From positions 62,001-126,000 of the forward strand of contig NZ_QGDU01000002.1 of assembly GCF_003149045.1 (NCBI RefSeq): a stretch of 64,000 nt of DNA. The letters run 5' to 3'. The DNA is from Fibrobacter sp. UWR4 (GTDB lineage: Bacteria > Fibrobacterota > Fibrobacteria > Fibrobacterales > Fibrobacteraceae). Shown one piece after another: positions 27,301 through 37,062 of this stretch. Numbering within the stretch: the first letter of the stretch is position 1; the number at the start of each line of letters is the position of its first letter. The notes under the pieces are model-generated. The model searched no databases and had not been told where the DNA came from. It worked only from the letters and a program-made list of their open reading frames with translations. The translations under genes and the position numbers were made by a program.

Positions 27301-27345
27301 GAAGCGCTTTAGGTGTTGTAAAACCGTACAACACTATGTTGTGTC

Positions 27346-27448
27346 GGAGTATTCCACTTTGGATATAACAAATCTATCTTATGGATACAAAACCAAACAT
27401 CCCATACACCAAATAATGACGCTCCTTGGGGGGCGTCATTATTTTTTG
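27346..27448 (+). ncRNA. candidate small transcript with promoter motif and strong terminator
   Basis: GGAGTATTC (27346-27354) is followed after 9 nt by TATAAC (27364-27369). About 40 nt downstream a perfect 11-bp stem, AATAATGACGC (27412-27422) with GCGTCATTATT (27433-27443), runs into T6. This would make an RNA of about 70 nt starting near 27376. It contains an 11-codon frame, ATG at 27381 to TAA at 27414 (MDTKPNIPYTK), that ends on the terminator stem, but no ribosome site. No annotated neighbour needs this terminator on this strand. Evidence is positional only. Confidence 0.4.
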
Positions 27449-27497
27449 CATCATAAGCACTTTTTTTAACTTTTTTCACTTTTTTCGCCAAACACCC

Positions 27498-27526
27498 TTT
27501 ACAAGACCAAAGGTTTAATCTATCTT
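27498..27526 (+). promoter_or_regulatory. promoter of tRNA-Leu
   Basis: TTTACA (27498-27503), 17 nt spacer, TATCTT (27521-27526). This is the clearest two-box promoter in the window; transcription should begin near 27533, 18 nt before the tRNA. Confidence 0.65.
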
Positions 27527-27550
27527 TGTGCTCGTTCCGATAAGGACCAA

Positions 27551-27634
27551 GCGGTCGTGGTGGAATTGGTAGACACGCTAGCTTGAGGTGCTAGTGGGAG
27601 CGATCCCATGACAGTTCAAGTCTGTCCGACCGCA
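27551..27634 (+). tRNA. tRNA-Leu (anticodon GAG)
   Basis: Acceptor GCGGTCG pairs with CGACCGC. The D arm is of the TGGTAGAC type, and the anticodon stem CTAGC/GCTAG encloses TTGAGGT, giving GAG (reads CUC/CUU). A long variable arm (GTGGGAGCGATCCCAT) is typical of class II tRNAs, and GTTCAAGTC forms the T loop. The 3' CCA is not encoded. Confidence 0.97.
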
Positions 27635-27638
27635 GTAG

Positions 27639-27672
27639 AAAAGGCTCAGTGAAAACTGAGCCTTTTCTTTTT
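27639..27672 (+). terminator. intrinsic terminator of tRNA-Leu
   Basis: AAAAGGCTCAGT and ACTGAGCCTTTT (27639-27650, 27655-27666) form a perfect 12-bp stem with GAAA loop and T-rich tail. Confidence 0.9.
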
Positions 27673-27712
27673 GTATTCCAAGACGAACTCCGCCTGCTTC
27701 AGCAATTGAAGT

Positions 27713-27752
27713 TTCTCAAAAAAGATAACCTCCCGACGTTTCCATCGGGAGG
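27713..27752 (-). terminator. intrinsic terminator of the GH43 gene
   Basis: CCTCCCGA (27729-27736) and TCGGGAGG (27745-27752) form a perfect stem. On the minus strand it is followed by TTATCTTTTTT. Confidence 0.85.
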
Positions 27753-27798
27753 CACTTTGCTTCATCTCAGGGCTAAGCCCCAAACGTTTGGTTGGAAA

Positions 27799-30057
27799 TT
27801 ACTTTGCAGAATTCACCATCATCTTCTTGGCACCACCTACCTGCACGAGCATGTACACGCCCTTGGCAAAGCCGGCTTCGTTCAGAGCCTTAACGGTATT
27901 CTTGCCGAAGATATCCACCTGACCCAGCTTCTTGCCGCGTAGGTCGAAGACGTTGAATACATTCTTGCCTTCCATCTGAAGATTCATCTTCTGGGCAATC
28001 GCATCCGTACCAAGCGGATTCTTGTCAGGAGCATTTTCGCCAGATTCGAAGTTGACGTAGTCAATATCGAACCAGTCTGCAGTTGCGGTAAAGCGAAGAA
28101 TGTGTTCACCCTTGGTCAGGTTCACGTTGGCGCTCACCTTGGCATAATCGTCAAAGTTCTGCTCTTCACCTTCTTCCTTCTTTGCTGCAGGAACCTTAAC
28201 GTCCTCGGTGATGTCCTTGCCATCCATAGAAAGCTTGAAGGAGGAACCACCATCAGAAGCGACTGCGGCATACATGGTATAAGTTCCCGTTTCAGCCACA
28301 TTCACCGTGTATTCCAGCCATTCATCCTTCTGGATGTAGCCCACCACAATGCGGTCACCAGACTTCTTGTAGAGATCTACAGAAGGAGCGTCATCCTTGC
28401 GGTAATCGCTATTGCCGTGATTTTCAGAATCGTTATCCTGGAAGGACTTGAGATCGCCACCGCGGCCGACGCCCGGAACGTCAAAATCTTCCATCTGGAT
28501 TACGCCCGGAATTGCCCACGGGGTATTGGTTGCGTTATAGGCCTTCTGCGGTTCCGGAGGAGTGGTACCGCTACCCTGGAAGCCCCAGGCCTTGATAGCC
28601 ATGGTAGAGTCCTGTGAACCCTTGAACACCATGAACACATAATCCACAATACCCTTAAGGCCTTCCATATCGCAGGAGGTTTCAGCAAAGGTGCTCTTGG
28701 AACCAGTATTCTTGAGAGCGCAAGTACCAGCCAGGGCACCAGTCGGAGAACCGGTATGGATTTCAATCTTGTTGCCATCAGCAATGCTTGCAGCTTCCAC
28801 AGTGAAACCTGTTGCAGCAGTACCGAAGTCCACGCCAGAAACGCGAATCCAGGATTCCTTGGTAGAAAGAGGAAGCAGGTAAGATTCTGCAACTCTGCCC
28901 GGAGCCCAATTGGAACGGCTACGGATACCCTTCTGCTTGGAACTGGTGAGAGCCGGATACCAATCATACGGATCAAAGTTTTCAATCTGATCCGGGCCTT
29001 CCTTGGTGAAGGTCAAGGATTTCATGGTACCATCAGCATTGTAGTAAAATTCATCCACGCTGACGCTACGGTGATATGCTGCATTCGGATTAGCCTTGCC
29101 ATCTTCTGCAGGAATCTTTTCCAAGCCATCATAGCCATTGGCAATACGACGATCATGGTAAGCAACGTACCAGTGGCCCTTGAATTCAGCAATGCCATGA
29201 TGGTTGTTGTTGTTTGCGTTAATATTCTGGCCATCAATATTCGGGTTACCCATGAAGATACCCTTATAGGTATAGGGACCCATAGGGCTTGTAGCCATAC
29301 CATAAGCAATACGCAAGTCTGCAGTACTGTAAGACAGGTAATAGTTACCCTTGTACTTGTGGATATAGGAAGCTTCCATAGCCTTGGGGCCACCAATCTT
29401 CAGATGGGTCTTAGAGCTTGTATCAAAGCCCTTCATATCCTTGCTCAACTTGTAGATATTGAAAATATCGTTATTGTCGTTGTTTGCAGGACGCTGATCG
29501 CTGCTACCGCCACCGAAGGTAAAGTAGCCCTGTCCATCGTCATCAAAGAAGATTGCCGGGTCAAAGCACCAACCGATATTGTCGCAGTTATCAATACCGC
29601 CACCCCAGTTGTTGATCAGCTTCTTTCCACCAGAAACCGGGTTGGTCCAGGGACCGGCAATGCTGTCGGCACCAATAAGACCGATACCGCCGCCACCACC
29701 ATCAGGGAACACGATATAGAGTCGACCATCGTTAGGATTCTTGGCAATACCGGATGCCCAGATATCGCCAATACCATCTACCTTGCGGGCGTCGTAAATG
29801 ATACCGAAGTCGGTCCAGTTCTGCATATCCCTGGTACGGAAACCATAGAGAGCCTTAATCTGGTAACCATCGGAATTATAGGGAGCCGGGTCATCCGAGT
29901 CCGTAATCACATAGAAATAATCATCATCGGCAGCCGCACCCGGGTCAGCCAGATAATGGTAAGTAGAAATAGGATTGTAAGCAAAAGCAGGCGGAGCAAT
30001 GACACCAAACCCACAAATAGCGGCCAAAGCCAACTTTTTTGCCTTAGAAATCTTCAT
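27799..30057 (-). CDS. secreted GH43 hemicellulase/arabinanase-type enzyme with CBM6
   Basis: 752 residues from the ATG at 30057, with AAGGAG 6 nt upstream; the longer frame to 30180 reads through the promoter. Signal peptide to about residue 26 (PPAFA). The GH43 five-bladed propeller (about 27-330) has the N-terminal YHYLADPGAA Asp motif, GWCFDPAIFFDDDGQGY and AMEASYIHKYKGNYYLSYS with the expected catalytic Glu. A beta-sandwich region follows, then a CBM6 (IQMEDFDVPG, about 535-680) and a lysine-ending secretion-type domain (NVFDLRGKKLGQV). Exact substrate (xylan, arabinan or arabinoxylan side chains) cannot be decided. Confidence 0.88.
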   Translation of the reverse strand: MKISKAKKLALAAICGFGVIAPPAFAYNPISTYHYLADPGAAADDDYFYVITDSDDPAPYNSDGYQIKALYGFRTRDMQNWTDFGIIYDARKVDGIGDIWASGIAKNPNDGRLYIVFPDGGGGGIGLIGADSIAGPWTNPVSGGKKLINNWGGGIDNCDNIGWCFDPAIFFDDDGQGYFTFGGGSSDQRPANNDNNDIFNIYKLSKDMKGFDTSSKTHLKIGGPKAMEASYIHKYKGNYYLSYSTADLRIAYGMATSPMGPYTYKGIFMGNPNIDGQNINANNNNHHGIAEFKGHWYVAYHDRRIANGYDGLEKIPAEDGKANPNAAYHRSVSVDEFYYNADGTMKSLTFTKEGPDQIENFDPYDWYPALTSSKQKGIRSRSNWAPGRVAESYLLPLSTKESWIRVSGVDFGTAATGFTVEAASIADGNKIEIHTGSPTGALAGTCALKNTGSKSTFAETSCDMEGLKGIVDYVFMVFKGSQDSTMAIKAWGFQGSGTTPPEPQKAYNATNTPWAIPGVIQMEDFDVPGVGRGGDLKSFQDNDSENHGNSDYRKDDAPSVDLYKKSGDRIVVGYIQKDEWLEYTVNVAETGTYTMYAAVASDGGSSFKLSMDGKDITEDVKVPAAKKEEGEEQNFDDYAKVSANVNLTKGEHILRFTATADWFDIDYVNFESGENAPDKNPLGTDAIAQKMNLQMEGKNVFNVFDLRGKKLGQVDIFGKNTVKALNEAGFAKGVYMLVQVGGAKKMMVNSAK

Positions 30058-30108
30058 ATGAACTCCTTTTTGCCCAAAAGGCACATTTTCACACTTATAA
30101 ATTACCCT

Positions 30109-30132
30109 ATAATACAGAAAAGCGAATACTCC
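30109..30132 (-). promoter_or_regulatory. putative GH43 promoter with GGAGTATTC element
   Basis: On the minus strand GGAGTATTC (30132-30124), 9 nt, then TATTAT (30114-30109). The 9-mer and spacing match the element before the candidate small transcript at 27346. Confidence 0.4.
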
Positions 30133-30183
30133 AAGTTGGACATCCCGTGGACAAATTGACAATGAAACAGACCTGTTCATCTC

Positions 30184-30220
30184 GTAAAAAAAGAAGATCC
30201 CAAATACGGAATCTTCTTTT
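30184..30220 (-). terminator. intrinsic terminator of the outer-membrane protein gene at 30264
   Basis: AAAAGAAGAT (30189-30198) pairs with ATCTTCTTTT (30211-30220), with CC/GG inside. On the minus strand it is followed by T-rich sequence. Confidence 0.75.
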
Positions 30221-30263
30221 CATAGAGAGGAAATATCGCGATTTTACGCAAATTCTAAAGGTT

Positions 30264-31037
30264 TTAGAATTTATAGGAAATTCCTACTCCAGCCTTGTAA
30301 TCGGGTTCATAAAAATCATACCCATTCCACTGGGTCTGAATTGCCGCAAATACATCCAAAGAGAAATTAGGCGTAAGATTGATGTACGAGCCCACAGTAG
30401 CCATACTAACAAAATGCCCTGTATGAGAGCGTGTATAATTACCATCTTTCCCCGTATATGTCCCTAATTCCATAGCGAAATCAATTCCTACATAAGGCAC
30501 AAACATTTCGTTTACCAGAAAATCAGCCTCAGCAGCGGCATTTAAATGCCAAGGAGGAGTAACATCGTCATTTCCATATGTTTCAAGAGCAAAACCCAAT
30601 TCAGATCCGAAATTTATCATCCCAAATTTTTGGGAATATTGGGCACCAAAATGGAACCGAAAAGCCTCATCATAGCCTACAACGGTTTCATTTCCCACAG
30701 GGAACGTTACATCCAGAAAACCATTGAAATTGGGCAAAAATTGATATCTGGCCATCACCGTAAGGTCTCCCACCCCATCCGCGAAACTATGAAAATTGCC
30801 CTCACTATCAAATTCGTAAGGAAGATACGGAAGATAGAGAGCCAATTCCAGATTATTCACCACCGTATAGCGGACACCAGCAGCAACCAATCCATAACCG
30901 CCAACATCGTCTAACCATGTGTTGGAATAAACAATTTTAGCTTCGCCCTTACCTGCTTCCTGAACAGGGAAAAGATCCCAGGAAGCAAAAGATGCGGAAA
31001 CAGCACAAACAGCGGCCAAAGCAGCTTTTTTAATCAT
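30264..31037 (-). CDS. predicted outer-membrane beta-barrel protein
   Basis: 257 residues. Signal peptide MIKKAALAAVCAVSASFA. The mature part has repeated strands with aromatic girdles (GLVAAGVRYTVVNNLELALYLPYLPY, YQFLPNFNGFLDVTFPVG) and ends in VGISYKF with a C-terminal Phe, the outer-membrane barrel signature. It resembles transporter-like barrels in general shape; no family name is certain. GGAGG precedes the ATG. TATATT on the minus strand about 55 nt upstream is a promoter candidate. Downstream of it lies GH43, but a terminator separates them. Confidence 0.65.
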   Translation of the reverse strand: MIKKAALAAVCAVSASFASWDLFPVQEAGKGEAKIVYSNTWLDDVGGYGLVAAGVRYTVVNNLELALYLPYLPYEFDSEGNFHSFADGVGDLTVMARYQFLPNFNGFLDVTFPVGNETVVGYDEAFRFHFGAQYSQKFGMINFGSELGFALETYGNDDVTPPWHLNAAAEADFLVNEMFVPYVGIDFAMELGTYTGKDGNYTRSHTGHFVSMATVGSYINLTPNFSLDVFAAIQTQWNGYDFYEPDYKAGVGISYKF

Positions 31038-31141
31038 ATCCTAACCTCCAAAGTGTTAATTCGTGGACTAGTCGTCCAACCGTTTGCGGAGCGCAATATA
31101 CAAAACACGAAAATAAAAAACTAGCAACACAGGACTTTTGC

Positions 31142-31147
31142 TATCTT
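31142..31147 (+). promoter_or_regulatory. -10 element (TATCTT) of tgt, leaderless type
   Basis: CTTTTGC-TATCTT-TG ends 8 nt before the ATG at 31156. AAGG close to the ATG is too near to act with a transcript starting there. Confidence 0.5.
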
Positions 31148-31152
31148 TGTAA

Positions 31153-32292
<1,140 letters not shown>

Positions 32293-32331
32293 AATCACAA
32301 GCTTATTTAGCCAGTTTTTCTAGAACAACTT

Positions 32332-32366
32332 AAAGGAACCACTATTTAAAGTGGTTCCTTTTTTTC
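32332..32366 (+). terminator. intrinsic terminator of tgt
   Basis: AAAGGAACCACT and AGTGGTTCCTTT (32332-32343, 32350-32361) form a perfect 12-bp stem, then T-rich sequence that continues into the next promoter. Confidence 0.9.
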
Positions 32367-32372
32367 TATATT
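32367..32372 (+). promoter_or_regulatory. -10 element (TATATT) of the glutamate synthase gene
   Basis: TTTTTTTC-TATATT-G directly follows the tgt terminator T-tract. Predicted leader of about 50 nt before the ATG at 32431. Confidence 0.5.
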
Positions 32373-32430
32373 GCCCCGCGAAAAACTAATCATTCACCGG
32401 CAAATTTTTGCCGACGGACACTGGTAAACT

Positions 32431-33891
32431 ATGCAAGACAATACCGCAGCAGATCAGGCAGCAAAGGCCGAACTGGAACGCATCGCAGCCCTCCCCACCC
32501 TGGGTTTGAAGGACAAGATGAGCATTGAACCTCAGCGTGGCGCAGAACTCCCCCATCGTGAATATCGCACCACCATGGACGAAAGTACCGGCACCCTGAC
32601 TCTCGCTCAGGCCCGCGTGGAAGCATCCCGTTGCATGAACTGCAAGAAGCCGTTCTGCACCGCAGCTTGCCCCATCAGCATGCCTATCCCCCAGTATCTT
32701 GAACTGCTGGCCGGCGGCAACGTGGAAGGCGCCGTGAAGATGATCCGTCAGACTTCCCTGCTCCCCGCGATCTGCAGCCGCGTCTGCCCCCACGAAAAGC
32801 AGTGCCAGTCCAACTGCGCCATGGGCAAGTGCCTGAAGGACCCGAAGAAGGGCATCCATATGGGCGAAACCGAACGTTTCTGCATCGACTACGAACGCGA
32901 ACACATGGGCGGTAAGCCGGTTCCCGAAATCGCAGCATCTACCGGCAAGAAGATTGCAGTCGTCGGTTCCGGTCCTTCCGGTTTTGCTGCAGCAGTTGAT
33001 CTCCGCACCCTGGGTCACGACGTTACCATTTTCGAAGCATACGACCTGCTGGGTGGCGTGCTCCGTTACGGCATTCCTCAGTTCCGTCTCCCCAAGGACA
33101 TCGTGGATTACGAATACTCCATCCTTCCCAAGATGGGCATCGAAATCAAGACCGGCGTAACCGTCGGTAAGGACGTCACCATCGAAGAACTGTTCAAGCA
33201 GGGCTTTGACGCAGTATTCATGGGCAACGGCGCAGGCCAGGCCCTGAAGACCGGCACCAAGGGCGAAGACCTGAAGTGCGTGTACACCGCAGAAGAATAC
33301 CTGAAGAAGGGCAACCGTGGTATCGCCATCGAATCCGGCAAGAACGTTGTAGTCGTGGGCGGCGGTAACGTCGCCATGGATGCATGCCGAATGGCATTCC
33401 GCCTGGGTGCAGAAAGCGTTCACTGCATCTACCGTCGTACGATTAACGAAATGCCCGCCTGCAAGGCAGAACTTCGCGAAATTCTGAACGAAGGCGTTCT
33501 TATCAAGGAACTGCGCAACCCCGCTGAATTCATCGCCGATGAAAACGGCCGCGTCTGCAAGGCTATCCTCGACAAGTTCCAGCTGGGTGAACCGGATGAA
33601 AAGGGTCGCCCCCGTCCGGTCAAGATCGAAGGTGAATCCGAAGAAATCAGCTGCGACACCGTGATTCTCGCTATCGGCAGCCGCGTCTCTGACGAAATCA
33701 AGGACACCACCGCAGGTCTGGAAACCAACCGCAACGGCACCTACATCGTCAAGGCAGAAGATTCCTTCGAAACCACCGTCAAGAACGTTTACACCGCAGG
33801 CGACGCTAAGCACGGCCCTCTTACCGTAGTTATGGCTATGAAGACCGGCCGCGATGCAGCTGTTGAAATCCACAAGGCACTGATGGGCTAA
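32431..33891 (+). CDS. gltA: NADPH-dependent glutamate synthase (GltA/GltD-like)
   Basis: 486 residues. The N-terminal region has two cysteine clusters for iron-sulfur centres (SRCMNCKKPFCTAACPISMPIP about 69-90; CSRVCPHEKQCQSNCAMGKC about 112-131). It is followed by FAD-binding (VVGSGPSGFAAAVDLR about 175) and NADPH-binding (VVVGGGNVAMDACR about 308) Rossmann folds and AGDAKHGP. This is the GltD-like NADPH:acceptor oxidoreductase family. The stand-alone gene without a large subunit nearby fits the homotetrameric GltA type; NfnB/SudA-like electron transfer is an alternative. Confidence 0.85.
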   Translation: MQDNTAADQAAKAELERIAALPTLGLKDKMSIEPQRGAELPHREYRTTMDESTGTLTLAQARVEASRCMNCKKPFCTAACPISMPIPQYLELLAGGNVEGAVKMIRQTSLLPAICSRVCPHEKQCQSNCAMGKCLKDPKKGIHMGETERFCIDYEREHMGGKPVPEIAASTGKKIAVVGSGPSGFAAAVDLRTLGHDVTIFEAYDLLGGVLRYGIPQFRLPKDIVDYEYSILPKMGIEIKTGVTVGKDVTIEELFKQGFDAVFMGNGAGQALKTGTKGEDLKCVYTAEEYLKKGNRGIAIESGKNVVVVGGGNVAMDACRMAFRLGAESVHCIYRRTINEMPACKAELREILNEGVLIKELRNPAEFIADENGRVCKAILDKFQLGEPDEKGRPRPVKIEGESEEISCDTVILAIGSRVSDEIKDTTAGLETNRNGTYIVKAEDSFETTVKNVYTAGDAKHGPLTVVMAMKTGRDAAVEIHKALMG

Positions 33892-33910
33892 ACCCCTTTA
33901 GAGAACAAGA

Positions 33911-33943
33911 AAAGCCCCGAGGCAACCGCCTCGGGGCTTTTTC
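33911..33943 (+). terminator. intrinsic terminator of gltA
   Basis: AAAGCCCCGAGGC and GCCTCGGGGCTTT (33911-33923, 33928-33940) form a perfect 13-bp stem with AACC loop and T tail. Confidence 0.9.
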
Positions 33944-33970
33944 ATTTTCATTCTGTAACCGGCAACAAGA

Positions 33971-34009
33971 TTAAAAAAAATACCCCACGAGTCTAACTCG
34001 CAGGGTATT
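33971..34009 (-). terminator. intrinsic terminator of the GH5 gene
   Basis: AATACCC and CGAG pair with CTCG and GGGTATT (33979-34009). On the minus strand the stem is followed by eight T. Confidence 0.8.
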
Positions 34010-34033
34010 CTTCAAATCTATTTGCGCAGTGGA

Positions 34034-36832
34034 TTACTTGATAGCAATACGTGCGGACTTCATGTCGCTACCGTTCTGGACGCGAACCACATAGTTACCG
34101 CGAGTCAGGCCTTCAAGAGAAACCTGATGGTTACCGGCAGTCATGTTATCGCGAGAAGACATAACCATGTTGCCCATCATGTCGAACACAGAAACCTTCA
34201 CCATGCCGCTGCGAGCAACAGACACATTCAGGTTCATGCCCACAACAGACATCTTGATACCAGACTGAGCAATACGAGCCGGCTTAATAGCTGTATTATT
34301 GGGATCGTAGACCATGCAGGTCAGGTCATCCACATAAAGGGAGGGAATTTCCGGCTGGTCGTCAAAGCCCTTGTAACCGATTACTTCCCAAGCGAACTTC
34401 TTGATGTTGGCCTGGTTCAGAACCTTCGGGTCCTTGGTCCAGACGGGCTGTTCCAGCTTTTCCCAAGGAACGATTACCTGAGTCCAGTCTGCGGCGTCGG
34501 TAAGCTTATATTCGTGGTAAGCATAGTCTACAACCTGACCATCCTGAACCTTGAACTTATGAGCTGCACCCTTATAGCGATAAGCAATAGCTTCGCAGAT
34601 ATGCAGGTCAAAGCCCTTAGAGGTATCGGCCACCAGGTTCAAGCCAAGAGCGACGAACGGAGCTTCCTCGTATTCAGCCTGGTTCCATACAATGCCGGTG
34701 AGACCCACGAAGCCAGCAGTACCATTGGTCGGATCAGTTGCACCCGGGAAAGTCACAACATAACCCGGAAGATTTGGATCGTAAGTATTGGTAATGGAAG
34801 ACTGACCACCCGGTTCCTTATCGGTATATGCGTACCAGGTACCAGTGGAATTAGCAACTTCGTTGACATCTTCAACATCATCCAGGACAACAAGAACAGT
34901 ATTGGGAGTCTTGTTCACGGAAGAAGAAGAAGCCGGAATTACTGCTGCGTTAGAAGAGCTAGAGTTGCCACCAATCACTACAGTAGAAGAACTGGACTTG
35001 CCACCAATTACAGCATTAGAAGAGCTAGACTTGTCACCCACGACAGTGCCGCTAGAAGAAGCCGGAGTAGAGCCAGCATTTACAATAGCCTTGATGGAAA
35101 CACCGTTACAGCGGACATCATCCACATAGAGGTAAGGATGTGTAGTCTTCTGCTTGCTATCAGGAACATCCAGAGCGCCCTTGACCTGCCAACCGAAGGC
35201 AGTCACACCACCCATGCCCTTGTCCAAGCTGAAGTGAGTAGCAACATCGCCCCAGTCTTCCTGAATGAACTGATCCCAGGAAAGTTCAACTTCCTTCCAG
35301 TCGTCGGAGCCATCCTTAGTCACATAGTGGAAGTTCCAGTTGGTCACCTTGGAGGTTTCCACACGGAAGTTGTGGCTAGCACCCTTGAACTTATAGCTAA
35401 TGTTCTTACAGGCGCTCAGGTCATAGGACTTCTTAGGATCATTGTTCAGATTCAGACCAATAGTCACATAAGGAGCATACTTGTATTGACCCTGGGAAAG
35501 CTTGATATCGGTAATACCGGCAACATACTTGGAGGTATTCTTGTCACCACCAGGTGCGGGCATCAGCACGTCATAAACTTCCTTGCCCTTGCCATCGGTC
35601 CACTTCTTGTTGGAAATGGAGGTGTTGCCCTTTCCGTCAGTATCATCGTCGGAATCAGCAAAAGCAGACCACCAACCACCAGTATAGGAGAAGCGGTCAC
35701 CATCTTCCAAGTCATCAATAAGATCTGTAGAAGCGCCATTTGCAACACCGGTGGAGAAACCTGCATTGCCGCTACTGCCGTTACCATTCTGGAGGCCGCA
35801 GTCCTTATAGTTCTTGCCGTTCATCCAACCCTTAACCATGTTACCAGATTCGGAATAAGTCAAGCCGTTATCGATAGCAAGATTGGTGAATGCTGCGGAG
35901 CCTTCCTTAATAGCAGATGCAGACCAGTTAGCCCAGGAAACCTTGTTGGTGTTCATCCAGCTGATCCAAGCCTCACTTGCAGACCGGTTCGCACCGCCGT
36001 TACCATCAGCGGAAACAGTACCCCATTCAGAGGCAAAAACAGGCACGCCATTGTTCATAGCGGCTTCAGCCTTAGAGTTGTAGCCACCATTGCCTACGCC
36101 ATGAGTTGCAGCATAGAAATGGAGAGTACATGCATAGTTATTCTTGGAGTCCTGAATGCCAGACTTAGAGCATTCATCCGGTGCGCTGGACCAGCCAGGG
36201 CTACCCACCAGCACCAGGTTATCGGAATACTGTCGGATTACCGGGATGATAGCATTAGCATGAGAAGCAACGGTAGACATGGAAGCACCATTAGGTTCAT
36301 TCCACACTTCGAAAATCACGTTGTTGTAGGAACCATATTCCTTAGCAGCATATTCGAAGAATTCCTTAGCTTCGGAAGTGTTACCATTGGCACTTTCGAT
36401 GTGCCAGTCGATAATGACATAAATATCGTTTTCAACAGCGGCGTTCACCACATTCTTCAGCATACCCAGCTGAAGGGTCTTACCTTCAGCACTGCTCAAG
36501 TAGCCACGGCCCTTGTCATCAAACTTTTCCTTGGTCACACCCATGGCGAAACGAATCACTTCGATGTTCATTTCGGAAACCATGCGGTTCACGGCTTTTT
36601 CGGTATAGAAGGTGGTTGCACTATCTGCAGCGGAGCTCCAGAAAAGGCTCATGCCCTTCACCTGCACAGGAGTGCTCGCATAGGACGGGCAGGAACCAAC
36701 CAGCTGGCCCTTGTTATTGATCTTGGCAGCCTTCAGTTCACCATAGGTACTGACAGGGCCAACACGGCTTGCGCTTACTGCCATTGCAGATGTTGCTGCG
36801 GCGAGAAGAGCGGCGGCGACGACTTTCTTCAT
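34034..36832 (-). CDS. secreted GH5 endoglucanase with two CBM11-like modules
   Basis: 932 residues. Signal peptide to about residue 20. The GH5 catalytic barrel (about 50-345) has the acid/base glutamate in VWNEPNG (E179) and the nucleophile in FASEWGT (E269). A first CBM11-like module (about 365-590, DLEDGDRF...YLYVDDVRC) is followed by a Ser-rich linker with five SSSS tracts (about 605-655). A second module of the same type follows (about 660-850, DDVEDVNEV...SLYVDDLTC), then a secretion-type C-terminal domain ending IAIK. Role: cellulose or beta-glucan cleavage. GAGGA precedes the ATG. Own terminator; probably monocistronic. Confidence 0.9.
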   Translation of the reverse strand: MKKVVAAALLAAATSAMAVSASRVGPVSTYGELKAAKINNKGQLVGSCPSYASTPVQVKGMSLFWSSAADSATTFYTEKAVNRMVSEMNIEVIRFAMGVTKEKFDDKGRGYLSSAEGKTLQLGMLKNVVNAAVENDIYVIIDWHIESANGNTSEAKEFFEYAAKEYGSYNNVIFEVWNEPNGASMSTVASHANAIIPVIRQYSDNLVLVGSPGWSSAPDECSKSGIQDSKNNYACTLHFYAATHGVGNGGYNSKAEAAMNNGVPVFASEWGTVSADGNGGANRSASEAWISWMNTNKVSWANWSASAIKEGSAAFTNLAIDNGLTYSESGNMVKGWMNGKNYKDCGLQNGNGSSGNAGFSTGVANGASTDLIDDLEDGDRFSYTGGWWSAFADSDDDTDGKGNTSISNKKWTDGKGKEVYDVLMPAPGGDKNTSKYVAGITDIKLSQGQYKYAPYVTIGLNLNNDPKKSYDLSACKNISYKFKGASHNFRVETSKVTNWNFHYVTKDGSDDWKEVELSWDQFIQEDWGDVATHFSLDKGMGGVTAFGWQVKGALDVPDSKQKTTHPYLYVDDVRCNGVSIKAIVNAGSTPASSSGTVVGDKSSSSNAVIGGKSSSSTVVIGGNSSSSNAAVIPASSSSVNKTPNTVLVVLDDVEDVNEVANSTGTWYAYTDKEPGGQSSITNTYDPNLPGYVVTFPGATDPTNGTAGFVGLTGIVWNQAEYEEAPFVALGLNLVADTSKGFDLHICEAIAYRYKGAAHKFKVQDGQVVDYAYHEYKLTDAADWTQVIVPWEKLEQPVWTKDPKVLNQANIKKFAWEVIGYKGFDDQPEIPSLYVDDLTCMVYDPNNTAIKPARIAQSGIKMSVVGMNLNVSVARSGMVKVSVFDMMGNMVMSSRDNMTAGNHQVSLEGLTRGNYVVRVQNGSDMKSARIAIK

Positions 36833-37022
36833 TTACATCCTCATTAATTGGTGTTTATCCAATCCCAATTTTCCAAAAACCCAAAATACCGATATAAAAG
36901 ATAGAATTGCATTATAATGATGGATGTAATTATTTAGAAAGATTAAAAATTCAGCCTAAAAACGTAACTTCACTAACGAAAATTTACAGAGTGGGAACAA
37001 TCATCCCGAATTAAAAACACAA

Positions 37023-37053
37023 TAGAAAATGGCTCCGGAAAAACCGGAGCCAT
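37023..37053 (-). terminator. intrinsic terminator of the pectate lyase gene
   Basis: ATGGCTCCGG and CCGGAGCCAT (37029-37038, 37044-37053) form a perfect stem with a 5-nt A loop. On the minus strand it is followed by TTTTCTATT. Confidence 0.85.
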
Positions 37054-37062
37054 CTCTCTATG

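Noticed and set aside
27309-27491. 60-codon minus-strand frame (MAKKVKKVKK...) opposite the candidate small transcript
   Set aside because: It starts at a TTG in a homopolymer-rich region, runs through a terminator hairpin and the promoter motifs, and its Lys-rich start simply reflects T-tracts.
32386-33873. 495-codon open frame antisense to gltA
   Set aside because: The glutamate synthase frame has all cofactor motifs. The antisense frame is a shadow caused by strong codon bias.
34022-36847. 941-codon open frame antisense to the GH5 gene
   Set aside because: It mirrors the GH5 frame over its whole length; its composition is that of a complementary strand and no motif is visible.
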